Assembly (NCBI GenBank): GCA_020440645.1
Contig: JAGRNR010000027.1
Span: forward strand, 1-53,207
Reading direction: 5' to 3'
From: JAHEFU01 sp020440645
GTDB lineage: Bacteria; 4484-113; JAFGCY01
DNA: 53,207 bases
Notes under the pieces: model-generated
What the model saw: the letters and a program-made list of their open reading frames with translations, nothing else
The model's database searches: none
What the model was told of the DNA's origin: nothing
In this document: piece after piece, positions 43,142 to 51,871 of the stretch
Layout: each line of letters begins with the position of its first letter
How positions within the stretch are numbered: position 1 is the stretch's first letter
Made by a program: the position numbers and the translations under genes

Positions 43142-43504
43142 ATGGACCTGAAGGATGTGATCAGCCTCGTGGACCTTGCGGCCCGCTTTGCCAAGGCCAA
43201 GGGCATGGACAACCTTGATTACCAGTGGCTCCGGACTGCACCGGGCCGTGGCTCCAGCAAGCGTGAAAAGGTCGGCAACAGCCTCGCCGTGCTGAAGGCG
43301 ATTCGCGCATTCAATGACAGCAACAGCAAGGCCATCCAGGTCTACAATGCCAAGGGATATGACGGAACACCGAAGAAGGTAATGGTCATTGAAAAGGCCG
43401 AGATCATCCGCCTGAAGGGATTCCTGCTGCGCGGTGGAAGCCAGAAGCGCGGCCGTACCAAGGAGACCACCGAGTTCAAGATCATCGGCAAGGCGGAAGT
43501 CTGA
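43142..43504 (+). CDS. Small basic orphan protein
   Basis: The product has 120 residues and no signal peptide or membrane segment. It begins with a helix (MDLKDVISLVDLAARFAKAKGM) and is rich in Lys/Arg, with RGSSKREK in the middle and RGGSQKRGRTKETTEF near the end. Short strands (KKVMVIEKAEIIRL, FKIIGKAEV) suggest a compact basic fold that could bind nucleic acid; that is inference. No family is recognised. The gene has its own good promoter, the ribosome site GGAG and an intrinsic terminator, so it is an independent, probably well-expressed unit next to DnaA-box-like sites. Confidence 0.75.
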   Translation: MDLKDVISLVDLAARFAKAKGMDNLDYQWLRTAPGRGSSKREKVGNSLAVLKAIRAFNDSNSKAIQVYNAKGYDGTPKKVMVIEKAEIIRLKGFLLRGGSQKRGRTKETTEFKIIGKAEV

Positions 43505-43534
43505 GCCGGGGCTTATATCAGCAATTGAATGACG

Positions 43535-43562
43535 AAAAGGCCGCTCAATCGGGCGGCCTTTT
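43535..43562. terminator. Bidirectional rho-independent terminator
   Basis: Perfect 10-bp arms AAAAGGCCGC (43535-43544) and GCGGCCTTTT (43553-43562) with an 8-nt loop, between the stops of the orphan gene and the convergent Nudix gene. The T-run serves the plus strand and the A-run the minus strand. Confidence 0.85.
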
Positions 43563-43564
43563 GC

Positions 43565-44083
43565 TTATCCGGCGTCGCGGGAAACGTCGGAATTGCGGGC
43601 CAGCAGCTGCTCGAGGATTATCTCGGCGCGCTCAATCACCTCGCGGTTGCCGTCATAGCGCACCACTTCCTTGGCTGCATCGAAACTGAACCAGTAGGCG
43701 CTGGCAATTCCCTCTTCGCGTGTGAAGCGGGTGACGGTGAATTCCCGCGTATGTGCATGCATCAGGAAGAAGTGCACGGTCTTGCGGTGCAGTTCATGGC
43801 GCGGCATCGGCGGGAAGGAGTATTCGATCTTGCCGAGGTAGGCCAGCACGTCCAGTTCGCTGACCGGGATGCCGGTTTCCTCGCTCACTTCACGGCGCGC
43901 GGCATCCTCGAAACTCTCACCGGGATTCACATGCCCCTTGGGCAGCAGCCACTGCGGATGGCGGCCCTTGTCAACCTCGATCAGCACGAGGCGGGCCTGG
44001 CCGGAAACTTCGTCCAGCACCACTCCACCGCAGCATGTGTGATCCACGAAAGACAGTCCTGGATTGCTGCGGTTATTGCTCAT
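43565..44083 (-). CDS. Nudix hydrolase
   Basis: The product has 172 residues. The Nudix box GHVNPGESFEDAARREVSEETGI (residues 50-72, given by its pattern G-x5-E-x7-RE-V-x-EE-x-G-I) is complete, so the Mg2+ site should be active. The preceding HPQWLLPKG is the usual PKG strand of the diadenosine-polyphosphate/diphosphoinositol branch. It probably hydrolyses a nucleoside diphosphate derivative in the cytoplasm; the substrate is not defined. The C-terminal part (YWFSFDAAKEVVRYDGNREVIERAEIIL) is typical. It is convergent with the orphan gene and divergent from citrate synthase. Confidence 0.93.
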   Translation of the reverse strand: MSNNRSNPGLSFVDHTCCGGVVLDEVSGQARLVLIEVDKGRHPQWLLPKGHVNPGESFEDAARREVSEETGIPVSELDVLAYLGKIEYSFPPMPRHELHRKTVHFFLMHAHTREFTVTRFTREEGIASAYWFSFDAAKEVVRYDGNREVIERAEIILEQLLARNSDVSRDAG

Positions 44084-44213
44084 GGCCAGCCATTATAACA
44101 TTGCAAGATTAAATGTCTGGCGACGGTGGTATTGCTGGTTGAGGCGGCCGAAAATATCAGACAAACTTGAGTAATTCGAGCCGCACACAAAGGCAGGCTG
44201 ACACGCCATGATT

Positions 44214-44219
44214 TATAAT
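44214..44219 (+). promoter_or_regulatory. -10 box upstream of citrate synthase gene
   Basis: TATAAT lies 75 nt before the ATG. No convincing -35 box at the usual distance. Confidence 0.4.
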
Positions 44220-44294
44220 CTCGGCGATTGACCAAAGAGATTAAACAGGGGCGGCACCAAACCCCTCGCGCACATACCTTGAGGAGGAGCGTGC

Positions 44295-45584
44295 ATGTCG
44301 ATCATTAAGGAAAAACTGTCTTCACAGATCCCCGCGATCCGTGAGGAGATCAAGGGCCTGCTCACTGAGCATGGCGAGATGAAGATCTCCGACGTCACCG
44401 TTGCGCAGGCCTATGGCGGCATGCGTGGCATCAAGGGCATGATCTGTGACACCTCGGTAGTCGAGCCCGATTCGGGCGTGATCTTCCGGGGTCACCCGCT
44501 GCTGGAGGTCACCCACCTGCTGCCGGAGGAGATCTTCTGGCTGCTTCTGACCGGTGAGATCCCCAGTGAGGCGGAGCGCAAGAGCCTGCGGGCCGAGTTC
44601 GCCTCCCACAACAAGGTGCCGCAGTATGTCTGGGATGTGCTGGACAGCATGCCCGCTGACAGCCACCCGATGACCATGCTCAACACCGCGATCCTCGTGA
44701 TGCAGCATGAGTCGCAGTTCTCCAACCGCTACCACCAGATGAACAAGCTGGAGTACTGGGAAGCTGCGCTCGAGGACTCGATGTCGATCCTCGGCAAGCT
44801 GCCGAACATCGCAGCCGCGATCTACCGCAAGCGCTTCAACAAGGGTGAGCGCATCCAGCCCAACCCCGAGCTGGACTGGGCCGCCAACTACGCCTACATG
44901 CTCGGCCTGCCGCAGACAGAGGACGCATACAAGATGATGCGCCTGTACCTGATGTCGCACAGCGACCACGAGGGCGGTAACGCCAGCGCATTCACCTGCC
45001 ACACCGTGGGCAGCGCGCTGTCCGACCCGTTCTACTCCGTCAGCGCCGGCCTCAACGCGCTGGCCGGGCCGCTGCATGGCCTTGCCAACCAGGAGTGCCT
45101 GGGCTTCGTGCTCGACCTGAAGGAGAAGCTGGGCGGCGGCGTGCCGACCAAGGAAGAACTGACCAAGGCCTGCTGGGACCGCCTCAACGGCGGCCAGGTG
45201 ATCCCGGGCTATGGCCACGCCGTGCTGCGTGTGCCGGACCCGCGCTTCGTGGCCTTCATCAACTTCGGCCGTGAGCACTTCCCTGATGATGAGGTGTTCC
45301 AGCTCGTGAACATGCTTTACGAGGTGGTGCCGGGCGTACTGCAGGAGCAGGGCAAGGCGAAGAACCCCTGGCCGAACGTGGATGCATCCAGCGGCACGCT
45401 GCTGTACCACTACGGCATCAAGGAGTTCGAGTACTACACGGTTGTCTTCAGTGTCAGCCGTGCAATGGGAATGCTGGCGCAGTACGTGCTCAACCGTGCG
45501 ATCGGTTCTCCGATCACGCGGCCGAAGTCCGTCAGCACCGAATGGATCAAGAACCAGGTGGCTGCGGCCTCCGCATCGAGCTAG
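44295..45584 (+). CDS. gltA: Citrate synthase, mitochondrial (eukaryotic) type
   Basis: The product has 429 residues with the strong ribosome site GAGGAGGAG. It condenses acetyl-CoA and oxaloacetate. The region DVTVAQAYGGMRGIKGMICDTSVVEPDSGVIFRG is characteristic of the mitochondrial-type enzyme rather than the E. coli type. The catalytic residues are in HSDHEGGNASAFTCH (His222, His225 and following), VIPGYGHAVLRVPDPR and NVDASSGTLLYHYGI. There is no targeting sequence; it acts in the cytoplasm at the head of the TCA cycle. It is monocistronic, ending in its own terminator. Confidence 0.96.
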   Translation: MSIIKEKLSSQIPAIREEIKGLLTEHGEMKISDVTVAQAYGGMRGIKGMICDTSVVEPDSGVIFRGHPLLEVTHLLPEEIFWLLLTGEIPSEAERKSLRAEFASHNKVPQYVWDVLDSMPADSHPMTMLNTAILVMQHESQFSNRYHQMNKLEYWEAALEDSMSILGKLPNIAAAIYRKRFNKGERIQPNPELDWAANYAYMLGLPQTEDAYKMMRLYLMSHSDHEGGNASAFTCHTVGSALSDPFYSVSAGLNALAGPLHGLANQECLGFVLDLKEKLGGGVPTKEELTKACWDRLNGGQVIPGYGHAVLRVPDPRFVAFINFGREHFPDDEVFQLVNMLYEVVPGVLQEQGKAKNPWPNVDASSGTLLYHYGIKEFEYYTVVFSVSRAMGMLAQYVLNRAIGSPITRPKSVSTEWIKNQVAAASASS

Positions 45585-45612
45585 GCGGGAAGGGAAAATA
45601 TCGGACACCACG

Positions 45613-45639
45613 AAGGCGGCCTCCGGGCCGCCTTTTTTT
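45613..45639 (+). terminator. Rho-independent terminator of gltA
   Basis: Perfect 9-bp stem AAGGCGGCC (45613-45621) and GGCCGCCTT (45626-45634), loop TCCG, then a T-run to 45639. Confidence 0.92.
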
Positions 45640-45661
45640 GTTGCCGCCTCGCCCAAGGGCT

Positions 45662-45712
45662 CGTCGGTCTGGCGCTGCGGCTGCGCATCCGCGCATCCGT
45701 GTCGCGCTGAAG
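45662..45712 (+). repeat. Dispersed 51-bp repeat, copy B
   Basis: It matches 9190-9240 at 47 of 51 positions. It lies just past the gltA terminator, outside any gene. Confidence 0.7.
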
Positions 45713-45830
45713 GTGCAGGAGATAAGAAGATACTTAAGCCGCCGGACATCCCGGGTGGGGATTGAGCCGCTGGCGAGATCCACAGGGCGGGGATGTCAGA
45801 CAGGCCGGCGGCGCGTTCTATGATTGAGAT

Positions 45831-48800
45831 ATGCGGACAGTCACCCGAGCGCTGCTGGGCCTGCTTACGGCTTCAGCCACTATCATCGGCCTGATGGCAG
45901 CGGCGCAGGCCTCCATGTTCGACCTCGTCTCCGATGCGGACTATTCGCAGTGGGGAATGCGCAACCGTCCATTCCCATTCCTGCCGGGGGAGGGCAAGTT
46001 TGCCGACTACGGCTGCTTCCCGCTTGGCAACGGCTACATCTTCGGCCACCTCGGAGTGGACGGCGACTTCTCGCTTATGCGCGGGCTGACCGGCCCCGGC
46101 TACCAGACCCGCGGTGACAACGGCGACTGGCAGGTCTGGCAGGAAGGCAACTGGCCGGACATCGCGCTGTCATTCAAGGCCACCGCCCCGAAGGGCAGCT
46201 TCAACCCGGTATTCCATCTCGGAGAGCAGTGGGGCACGCAGTCCATCCAGCAGGTGCTGGGGGCGGCGATTGTCAGGGTCAGGCAGAGCGCTGATTTCGG
46301 CGAGCTGGACTGCATCCAGTATGCCGTGCCCGGCATGCCGATGCTGGTGAGGGAGTACCGCTTCATGCCGGTGGAGGGCCGGGCTGACCCGGACTGGCAG
46401 TACTGCCTGCAGGTCGGCACCGAGGCTAACGAAACAGAATACGACGGCCTGGTCTTTCACCAGGGAGAGAACAGGCTGACAATCCAGTGCGGCGGCTTCC
46501 TTGAAGTGGACGGCCTGCAACAGTGCATCGCCGGTGAGCTGCAGGAGGATGGCAGCTGGAGATGCACTGTTGCCTACATTGCCAGCAAGGCCGGTGAACC
46601 ACGCACCGCAGTGGAGCTTGACAGTGCTGGACTGGCCGACCTGGCAAGGCGTACCCGTGAATGGTGGGCCGAATTCAGTGCTGCCAACTACGGCTACGAG
46701 GATGCGCTGGCGAGGCCCTGGAGCGACATGCCGCATTTCGGCAGTGAATGGATGCAGCCGCGCCTCTCGCACATGATGCTGCAGCTGCCGGTGATCATTG
46801 AGACCCAGCGCGACCACTACAGCGGCAGTTCATCCCCGATGGTCAGCTACCACGGCTGCTGGGTGCGTGACAACAACGGCATCATCCTCACCGACATTGT
46901 CAACAAGCGCTACGGAAACGTGATGCGACTGCTGCGCTACCACCGCGCGGCCTGTGTGTCCTACGGCTCCTGCCCGATGCTGGTGCCGCTGGACCTCGAC
47001 CTGTCAGACCTCGATGGCTGGCAGCCCGGTGAGCCGGGTACGGCCGGAGAGCTGTCAGGTATCGGGGCAACTGGCTTCGACTGGAGCTCATTCGGTGTGG
47101 AGCATGCCGAGGTCCCCAGCCTGATCGTGCTGCAGCATTACCTGCTATGGCGCGCGATGATGCAGGATGGCATGGTGGAGGAAGCGACGGAGTTCATGCA
47201 GGAAAGCTGGGGCTTCGTCACCCACAACCTTACAGCGATGGACTACTCCACCGAGTACGGCGTGCGCTTCCACGGCGACGAAACCTACACCCAGGGCGCG
47301 CTGTATTCCACCTACGACCGCGTGGAAAGCGGGCAGATCGGCTGGCCGAACGGCTACATCCCGACCAACTTCTACAGCTTTGACAACACCATCCTGCACC
47401 GCGCGGCTGCTGCGGCAATCATCGAGATGTCCGGTGCCATAGGGCTGGACAGTGGTTGTGATGTGGCCCTGCGGATCCGTGATGAGCTGGATGATGTGGT
47501 AAATGACAACTACATCCTGGATGGGCGGATCGTGGCGGCGATCTCACCGACCACCGGCCAGCCCTGGCTGCCGCCATTTTCCAACATCAACCTGCGGCCC
47601 TACTGGCAGGGGCTGGACTACCACGACTGGCCGGAGGGCCTGCTGGATGGCAACATTGCCCGGGTGCGGCGCATGCTGCAGTTCCTGCCCGACGGGATCA
47701 CCCTCTACAGTGACGATCCAAAGTCCTTTCCCTTCTCAACCCCCTGGAGTGGCTACATGACCGGGCACAACGCCGGCTACTTCGCAAACGCGGTGCAGGC
47801 CATCGGCCAGTCCAATCCCAGCAAGGAGCGTGAGATGGTCTACCGCGCACTGCTGGGCTCGGCCAGCCCGGAGGGCGCCTGGTGTGAGGTGCTCAGCCCG
47901 GACGGCGTGCCGGTTGACATCTACGGCCGCACGAACCGCATCCGCCCCTGGGAAAGCGGTATCAACTATGACGCGCTGGTCAGGTTCCAGCAGTCGATTG
48001 CCGGGCAGCAATCATATGGCGAGGCACAGAAGTACTTCTGGGATGTGGAGGCTGAGCCCGCAGCTGCCATTGCCCCGCATGACACGCAGATCCTCGCCTT
48101 GACGCGTGACAACCACTTCCGTGAGCTCTACCCGCTGGACAGCCGCATGGCCTGGGTGGAGCAGCAGCACATCACCGCCTGGGACATCGCCCTGCCGTTC
48201 TCGCCGGATGAGCTGGCGCGCGCGCTGATGTTCGAGGAAGGCGACATTGACTACAACATCCCCTTCCTGTTCATCGACCGCGACGTGCGGACAGGCCTCG
48301 ACCGGCGCACCATGAAGGATGAGCACTTCTGGACGGAGATGGACAAGGTGATCGCTGAATACGAGGCTGCCGGTGGGATCGTCGTCACAGAGGACACGCT
48401 GCAGCTTGCGCTGGCGGATGACGAGGCGGTCGGCCTGAAGGTGCTGGTCGCGCTCTACCCGAATACATTTGCGCACCGCATGACGGATGGCGAGATCGCC
48501 AACTTCCGTGATCAGGTCGGCAATTGGATGGACTGGTACCGCGAGGTGGCCGGCGACCGCCTGCAGTTCGAGCTGGATTACCTCGTGATGCCGCATACAC
48601 TTTCGCCGGAGCAGTGCGGTCGCGAGAATGGCAACGTGTTCTGGCTCGGCAGCACGGATGTGGAGGCTGACCTGCGAGCCTATGGCGTGCCGGACAACCA
48701 CTACGACCTCGTGGCCTGCTTCTGGGGCTGGGACCGTGATCGCCATCAGATAGAGCTGGATGGAGAGCAGTCGCTGCAGGCCTACGGCGGGGCGGCCCAG

Positions 48801-50687
48801 GGCCCGGCGCCGGACATGGCCTTCATGGGACAAAGTGGCCGCACCGGCTATTACGGCAGCGCGATCCTGAACAGCCATCCTGACAACATCCACAAGGTGG
48901 CGATCCACGAACTGCTGCACAACATCGACGGCCTGTTCCGCACAGCCGGGATGCCGGGGGACTTCCTCGATGCCGACGACATGGCAGCCAATATTGAGCT
49001 GCTGCTCAGCGAACAGCCGGGCTGCTTCGAGGCTGTCGGCTTCACGGATGAGCAGATTCGCGAGCTTGCCGATAGGGAGATGCGCAAAGAGGCCGGTTTC
49101 CCCTGGGAGGCGCAGCTTGTCTACTACGAATGGATGCTCAGGCGCACGCCGCGCGACAGCTATGCGCGCCTGCTGCTGAAATACGGCGAGCGGGTCAAGC
49201 AGTCCGCGGAACCGGTGGACATGCGGGCCCGCGGCGAAGACTTTGGCAACCGCTATGTGGCCGCGGTGCTGGCCGACGACGACATCGACTGCCTGATCGG
49301 ACAGGACTTTGAGATCTACCTCGACATGGAACAGTCAGGTGTGTTGCCGCCGGGCGTGGGGATTGAACTGGTCGCCGAGTTTGCCGGCGAGCGGATGGAG
49401 ACCAGGCCGGAGGGGGAGGGCTGGATGCTGCGCATCCCGCAGGAAAGCATCGGAGATGGAGAGCTTGCGCTGCACTTTGATGTGCTTGATTACACCCTGC
49501 CGCGCAACAGGCTGGACACCCAGCTCTGCTTCCCATCGCGCACTGTGCAGCTGCACCTGCGGCCGATCTGGCATGCGGCACTGGACTGGGACGATGCAGG
49601 GAACTCGGTGACAGTGGCAATCAGCGGGCCGGAAGGGACATACGACTGGAAGCTCAGCACGGCGCACCATCCCAGCCTGATCGAGCAGCGCCTGCATGAG
49701 GACGGCCTGCTGGCGGACTACCAGTATGAAGCCGAAGGGAGCATTGCCAACGGTGGAGAAGCCGTGCTGGGCATGCAGGCGGAGCAGTATGCCCGCCTGC
49801 GCAATGAAAGCTTCGTGTTGGAAGTGAGCTATACGGACGAGTCCGGCAACAGCGGCAGCTTCAGCCACAGCTTCCCCGGCACACAGCGCCTGCGCGACAG
49901 GCTGAAGGGGATTGACCCGAAGGCCCTGCCGGACTATGTGATCAGGGCGACTTACTATGATGAATCACTGGATGAAGAATACGCAACCGGGAAAATGCCT
50001 TTCAATCCGCAGGAGAACTCGATAAGCCCGGAAAATGGCAACGTATTCTCGGGTCAGGTAGAATCAGAAGTTGATGCAAAGCTGGATTTCACAGTTTACT
50101 ATGATGAAGATACAGTTCACCTGTTTGTCATCCTTACCGACGATATGGCACCTGGCAACGGAATCTGGGATTCAGACAGGATAAACCTGTGCTTTGATAC
50201 ACTCGTTGACAGCGATGAAATGGACTATCCAAATGGTCCGGTAGGTCATACGGCTTGGCAGGCCGACGATTACTGGGTGTTCTTCTGCCCATTTGTTTCG
50301 GATGGCCCAAGGGTAATGCGACTTGGTGGACTGAACCCGAGCGGCGTTGGAAATGGTTACTACGGTCCAGTTGCAGATTGTGACTACTACGTAGGGATAA
50401 TCAATGACTTGCGCAGCTCCGAAGCTGGAAGAGCAAACTCAGCTGATTCGAGGACTCAATTTGTCCATGAGTATGGTGTCACCTGGACCATCCCGCTTTC
50501 CGAGTTGCCATATCTCGATGCCACGCCCGGCAGCTTCTGCGGTTTCACGATCTTCTACTCCGACTATGACGAAGGCCTGTCCGAGATGATGTACTTCAAC
50601 GACTGGGGTGGTGACAACGGCATTGACTGGCGCTTCTGGGATACCGGACTGCTGTACTTCGAACCTCCCGGGGAGCCGCAGGACTGA
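45831..50687 (+). CDS. Giant secreted glycosidase-like protein with HExxH and CBM9-like domains
   Basis: The product has 1618 residues; the signal peptide is about 1-27. Residues 30-290 form a beta-sandwich start as in six-hairpin glycosidases. Residues 300-740 look like an (alpha/alpha)6 barrel (HGCWVRDNNGI at 341-351, LLRYHRAACVSYG, GWPNGYIPTNF, GLDYHDWPEGLLDGN, YMTGHNAGYF). Residues about 750-1140 hold a further region with VAIHELLHNIDGLF: HELLH at 1026-1030 is a zinc-metallopeptidase motif. Residues 1150-1350 are beta-rich. Residues about 1395-1610 resemble a CBM9-type sugar-binding module (DAKLDFTVYYDEDTVHLFV, WDSDRINLCFD, YGVTWTIPLSEL). It probably binds and acts on glycans or glycoproteins outside the cell; the catalytic claims are inference. 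galK overlaps its stop by one base. Confidence 0.8.
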   Translation: MRTVTRALLGLLTASATIIGLMAAAQASMFDLVSDADYSQWGMRNRPFPFLPGEGKFADYGCFPLGNGYIFGHLGVDGDFSLMRGLTGPGYQTRGDNGDWQVWQEGNWPDIALSFKATAPKGSFNPVFHLGEQWGTQSIQQVLGAAIVRVRQSADFGELDCIQYAVPGMPMLVREYRFMPVEGRADPDWQYCLQVGTEANETEYDGLVFHQGENRLTIQCGGFLEVDGLQQCIAGELQEDGSWRCTVAYIASKAGEPRTAVELDSAGLADLARRTREWWAEFSAANYGYEDALARPWSDMPHFGSEWMQPRLSHMMLQLPVIIETQRDHYSGSSSPMVSYHGCWVRDNNGIILTDIVNKRYGNVMRLLRYHRAACVSYGSCPMLVPLDLDLSDLDGWQPGEPGTAGELSGIGATGFDWSSFGVEHAEVPSLIVLQHYLLWRAMMQDGMVEEATEFMQESWGFVTHNLTAMDYSTEYGVRFHGDETYTQGALYSTYDRVESGQIGWPNGYIPTNFYSFDNTILHRAAAAAIIEMSGAIGLDSGCDVALRIRDELDDVVNDNYILDGRIVAAISPTTGQPWLPPFSNINLRPYWQGLDYHDWPEGLLDGNIARVRRMLQFLPDGITLYSDDPKSFPFSTPWSGYMTGHNAGYFANAVQAIGQSNPSKEREMVYRALLGSASPEGAWCEVLSPDGVPVDIYGRTNRIRPWESGINYDALVRFQQSIAGQQSYGEAQKYFWDVEAEPAAAIAPHDTQILALTRDNHFRELYPLDSRMAWVEQQHITAWDIALPFSPDELARALMFEEGDIDYNIPFLFIDRDVRTGLDRRTMKDEHFWTEMDKVIAEYEAAGGIVVTEDTLQLALADDEAVGLKVLVALYPNTFAHRMTDGEIANFRDQVGNWMDWYREVAGDRLQFELDYLVMPHTLSPEQCGRENGNVFWLGSTDVEADLRAYGVPDNHYDLVACFWGWDRDRHQIELDGEQSLQAYGGAAQGPAPDMAFMGQSGRTGYYGSAILNSHPDNIHKVAIHELLHNIDGLFRTAGMPGDFLDADDMAANIELLLSEQPGCFEAVGFTDEQIRELADREMRKEAGFPWEAQLVYYEWMLRRTPRDSYARLLLKYGERVKQSAEPVDMRARGEDFGNRYVAAVLADDDIDCLIGQDFEIYLDMEQSGVLPPGVGIELVAEFAGERMETRPEGEGWMLRIPQESIGDGELALHFDVLDYTLPRNRLDTQLCFPSRTVQLHLRPIWHAALDWDDAGNSVTVAISGPEGTYDWKLSTAHHPSLIEQRLHEDGLLADYQYEAEGSIANGGEAVLGMQAEQYARLRNESFVLEVSYTDESGNSGSFSHSFPGTQRLRDRLKGIDPKALPDYVIRATYYDESLDEEYATGKMPFNPQENSISPENGNVFSGQVESEVDAKLDFTVYYDEDTVHLFVILTDDMAPGNGIWDSDRINLCFDTLVDSDEMDYPNGPVGHTAWQADDYWVFFCPFVSDGPRVMRLGGLNPSGVGNGYYGPVADCDYYVGIINDLRSSEAGRANSADSRTQFVHEYGVTWTIPLSELPYLDATPGSFCGFTIFYSDYDEGLSEMMYFNDWGGDNGIDWRFWDTGLLYFEPPGEPQD

Positions 50688-51871
50688 TGATCGGCTGGCA
50701 GCGCATGAGCGATTTCTTCGTGCAGCACTTCGGTGAGGAACCGGAGATCGCCTGCTGTGCGCCAGGCCGCATCAACCTGATCGGTGAACACATTGACTAC
50801 GCCGGCGGGCAGGTGCTGCCGCTGTCCATCTCGCTCGGTGTCAGCGTGGCCGTGCGTGCCACCCGCCAGGGCCTGTTGCGCGTGGTGTCAGACGAGTACC
50901 CGGATGCCGGAATCGTGACCTTGGACGGCAGCCTTGCTCAGGATGGGCCGGCCGGCTACGTGCTGGAACTGGCGCGCACGACCGAAACCACATCCGCCCA
51001 GATTGCCATTCTTTCAGACCTGCCGGTCGGGCAGGGCCTGTCCAGCTCGGCGGCGATCGGCATCGCCGTGCAATGCGCGCTGCTGGCGCTCAAGCCCGAT
51101 GCAGTGATGCCCAGTGCGCGGGCGGTCTGCCGTGCGGCGCAGCGGGCGGAGCACCTGGCGCTCGGCACGAGCTGCGGCATCATGGACCAGTACGCTTCGA
51201 TGTTCGGCAGCCCCGGCAATGCGATCCTGATCGATACCTGGCAGGAGACGCATCATGCCGTGCCGCTGGACAGCCTGGCCGGCTGCTGCATCATCCTCGT
51301 TGACAGCGGACAGCCGCGGGAGCTCAGCGCTTCGCAGTACAACCAGCGCCATGCGGAGATGACCGGTACGCTGAATGAGGCAAAACGCTTATGTGGCGGC
51401 TTCAACTGCTTCAGGGAGAAGGCACATGACGAGCTGTTGGCAATCGCTGAAGCGATGCCAGAGCCGGCAAACCGGCGGATGCGGCACCTGCTGATGGAGC
51501 AGCGCCGCGTTGGACGCTTTCAGGATGGCCTGCGCGAACGTGACCTGAAGATGCTTGGCAGGATCCTGTATGCAGGACATTGCAGCCTGCGCGACGACGC
51601 AGAGGTCAGCACACCGCAGATTGACACATTGGTGGAGATGCTCTGCTCGACCCCTGGCTGCCTCGGCGCCCGCCTGATGGGCGGTGGCTTCGGTGGCAGC
51701 GTGCTGGCGCTGTTTGAAAGCCCGCCGGACGAGTTCCTCATGGCCGGCCTGCTGCGCGACTATGCCGGCGAGACGACGCTTGGCGGACGCTGGCTGCAGG
51801 TCGAGCCGGGACCGGGTGCCTGGCTGCAGAGCGGACGGGGCAGCTGGCGCAGCGTGGCGGAGTGGCTGTGA
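50687..51871 (+). CDS. galK: Galactokinase (GHMP kinase)
   Basis: The product has 394 residues. ATG 50687 overlaps the TGA of the upstream gene (TGATG), favouring it over ATG 50705. The galactokinase signature GRINLIGEHIDYAGG is at 27-41. The GHMP ATP loop VGQGLSSSAAIG lies at about 115-126. CGIMDQYASMFG supplies the catalytic Asp, and CLGARLMGGGFGGSVLALF is the third GHMP motif. It phosphorylates galactose, or a related sugar, at C1. The next gene, a sugar-1-phosphate nucleotidylyltransferase, starts within its stop codon, so the kinase product is probably activated directly. Confidence 0.93.
   Translation: MIGWQRMSDFFVQHFGEEPEIACCAPGRINLIGEHIDYAGGQVLPLSISLGVSVAVRATRQGLLRVVSDEYPDAGIVTLDGSLAQDGPAGYVLELARTTETTSAQIAILSDLPVGQGLSSSAAIGIAVQCALLALKPDAVMPSARAVCRAAQRAEHLALGTSCGIMDQYASMFGSPGNAILIDTWQETHHAVPLDSLAGCCIILVDSGQPRELSASQYNQRHAEMTGTLNEAKRLCGGFNCFREKAHDELLAIAEAMPEPANRRMRHLLMEQRRVGRFQDGLRERDLKMLGRILYAGHCSLRDDAEVSTPQIDTLVEMLCSTPGCLGARLMGGGFGGSVLALFESPPDEFLMAGLLRDYAGETTLGGRWLQVEPGPGAWLQSGRGSWRSVAEWL

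Noticed and set aside
44322..45749. 475-codon minus-strand frame opposite gltA
   Set aside because: Antisense shadow of citrate synthase, running through the terminator and the dispersed repeat.
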